Shown here: positions 6,271-6,448 of the stretch, one piece after another
Position numbering within the stretch: the first letter of the stretch is position 1
Layout: each line of letters opens with the position of its first letter
Source of the DNA: Bacillota bacterium
GTDB taxonomy: Bacteria; Bacillota; Clostridia; Lachnospirales; Lachnospiraceae
Assembly (NCBI GenBank): GCA_017861355.1
Contig: JAGFXQ010000202.1
Location: 1 to 6,448 of the forward strand
Direction of reading: 5' to 3'
DNA: 6,448 nucleotides
The notes under the pieces: model-generated
Told to the model about the DNA's origin: nothing
Database searches by the model: none
The model's input: only the letters and a program-made list of their open reading frames with translations
Position numbers and translations under genes: made by a program

Positions 6271-6448
6271 ATGAGAAAGGTTAAAATTGGTATCGTTGGT
6301 TGCGGCGGTATCGCAAACAATAAACATTTACCCGCAATTCAGAAGAACGGTAATTATGAGATCGTTGCATTCTGTGATATTGACAGACAGAAGGCAGAGG
6401 ATGCAAAAGAAAAGTATGGCACAGAAGCTTCCCGTGTCTATACGGACT
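6271..6448 (+). CDS. Gfo/Idh/MocA-family oxidoreductase, N-terminal fragment
   Basis: The first 59 codons of a gene that runs off the window. The start has GGAGG (6258-6262) at 8 nt. KIGIVGCGGIANNKHLPAI (5-23) is the nucleotide-binding loop of the Gfo/Idh/MocA family with G10-x-G12-xx-A15, where the third glycine is alanine, common in this family, and the downstream H19-L-P pattern is also typical. D36 in VAFCDID ends the second strand and suggests NAD as the cofactor. It differs clearly from the oxidoreductase at 4383, so it is a paralogous family member and not a recent duplicate. The catalytic half lies outside the window, so substrate class cannot be judged. Confidence 0.88.
   Translation, partial: MRKVKIGIVGCGGIANNKHLPAIQKNGNYEIVAFCDIDRQKAEDAKEKYGTEASRVYTD

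Overview
The window looks like chromosomal DNA of a low-to-moderate GC Firmicute, most likely a member of the Lachnospiraceae / Clostridium cluster XIVa. The reasons are a pyrK-pyrD pair of the class 1B (NAD-linked) type, strong purine-rich GGAGG ribosome binding sites ahead of almost every gene, AT-rich intergenic DNA, and protein sequences that read as clostridial. Family placement is inference from general recognition, not from a search. All genes lie on the + strand.

Region 1 (1-2191) is the end of a pyrimidine biosynthesis locus. It holds the C-terminus of pyrK, then pyrD overlapping it by ATGA. A 240-bp gap follows, carrying a multi-hairpin repeat and a candidate pyrE promoter. Then come pyrE, a 50-codon gene for a one-pass membrane protein (1992-2144), and a clear Rho-independent terminator (2159-2191).

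Region 2 (2243-6448, running off the end) is a carbohydrate locus. It holds an AraC-family regulator with a cupin sensor domain, a 232-bp gap with a second copy of the multi-hairpin repeat, a 323-aa TIM-barrel sugar isomerase/epimerase-like enzyme, a Gfo/Idh/MocA NAD(P)-dependent oxidoreductase, a second and unrelated-looking TIM-barrel isomerase/epimerase-like enzyme, and the first 59 codons of a second Gfo/Idh/MocA oxidoreductase. The four enzyme genes run in the same direction with short gaps (90, 39 and 31 bp), no visible terminators between them, and their own ribosome binding sites, so they are probably one operon. Alternating oxidoreductases and TIM-barrel enzymes suggest redox-assisted remodelling of a sugar, inositol or glycoside through a keto intermediate; the substrate cannot be read from the sequence.

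The most unusual signal is non-coding. The gaps 1038-1276 and 3089-3320 hold two related structured elements of about 120-135 nt. They share a conserved left end (ATAACTATT[C/A]AG, then CTCGA, then an AAATCC-nnn-GGATTT hairpin) and a CTAT...ATAG-type closing stem, but their internal hairpins differ completely. They look like members of a dispersed structured repeat family. One sits downstream of pyrD and the other ends 29 nt before the start codon of the first carbohydrate enzyme gene.
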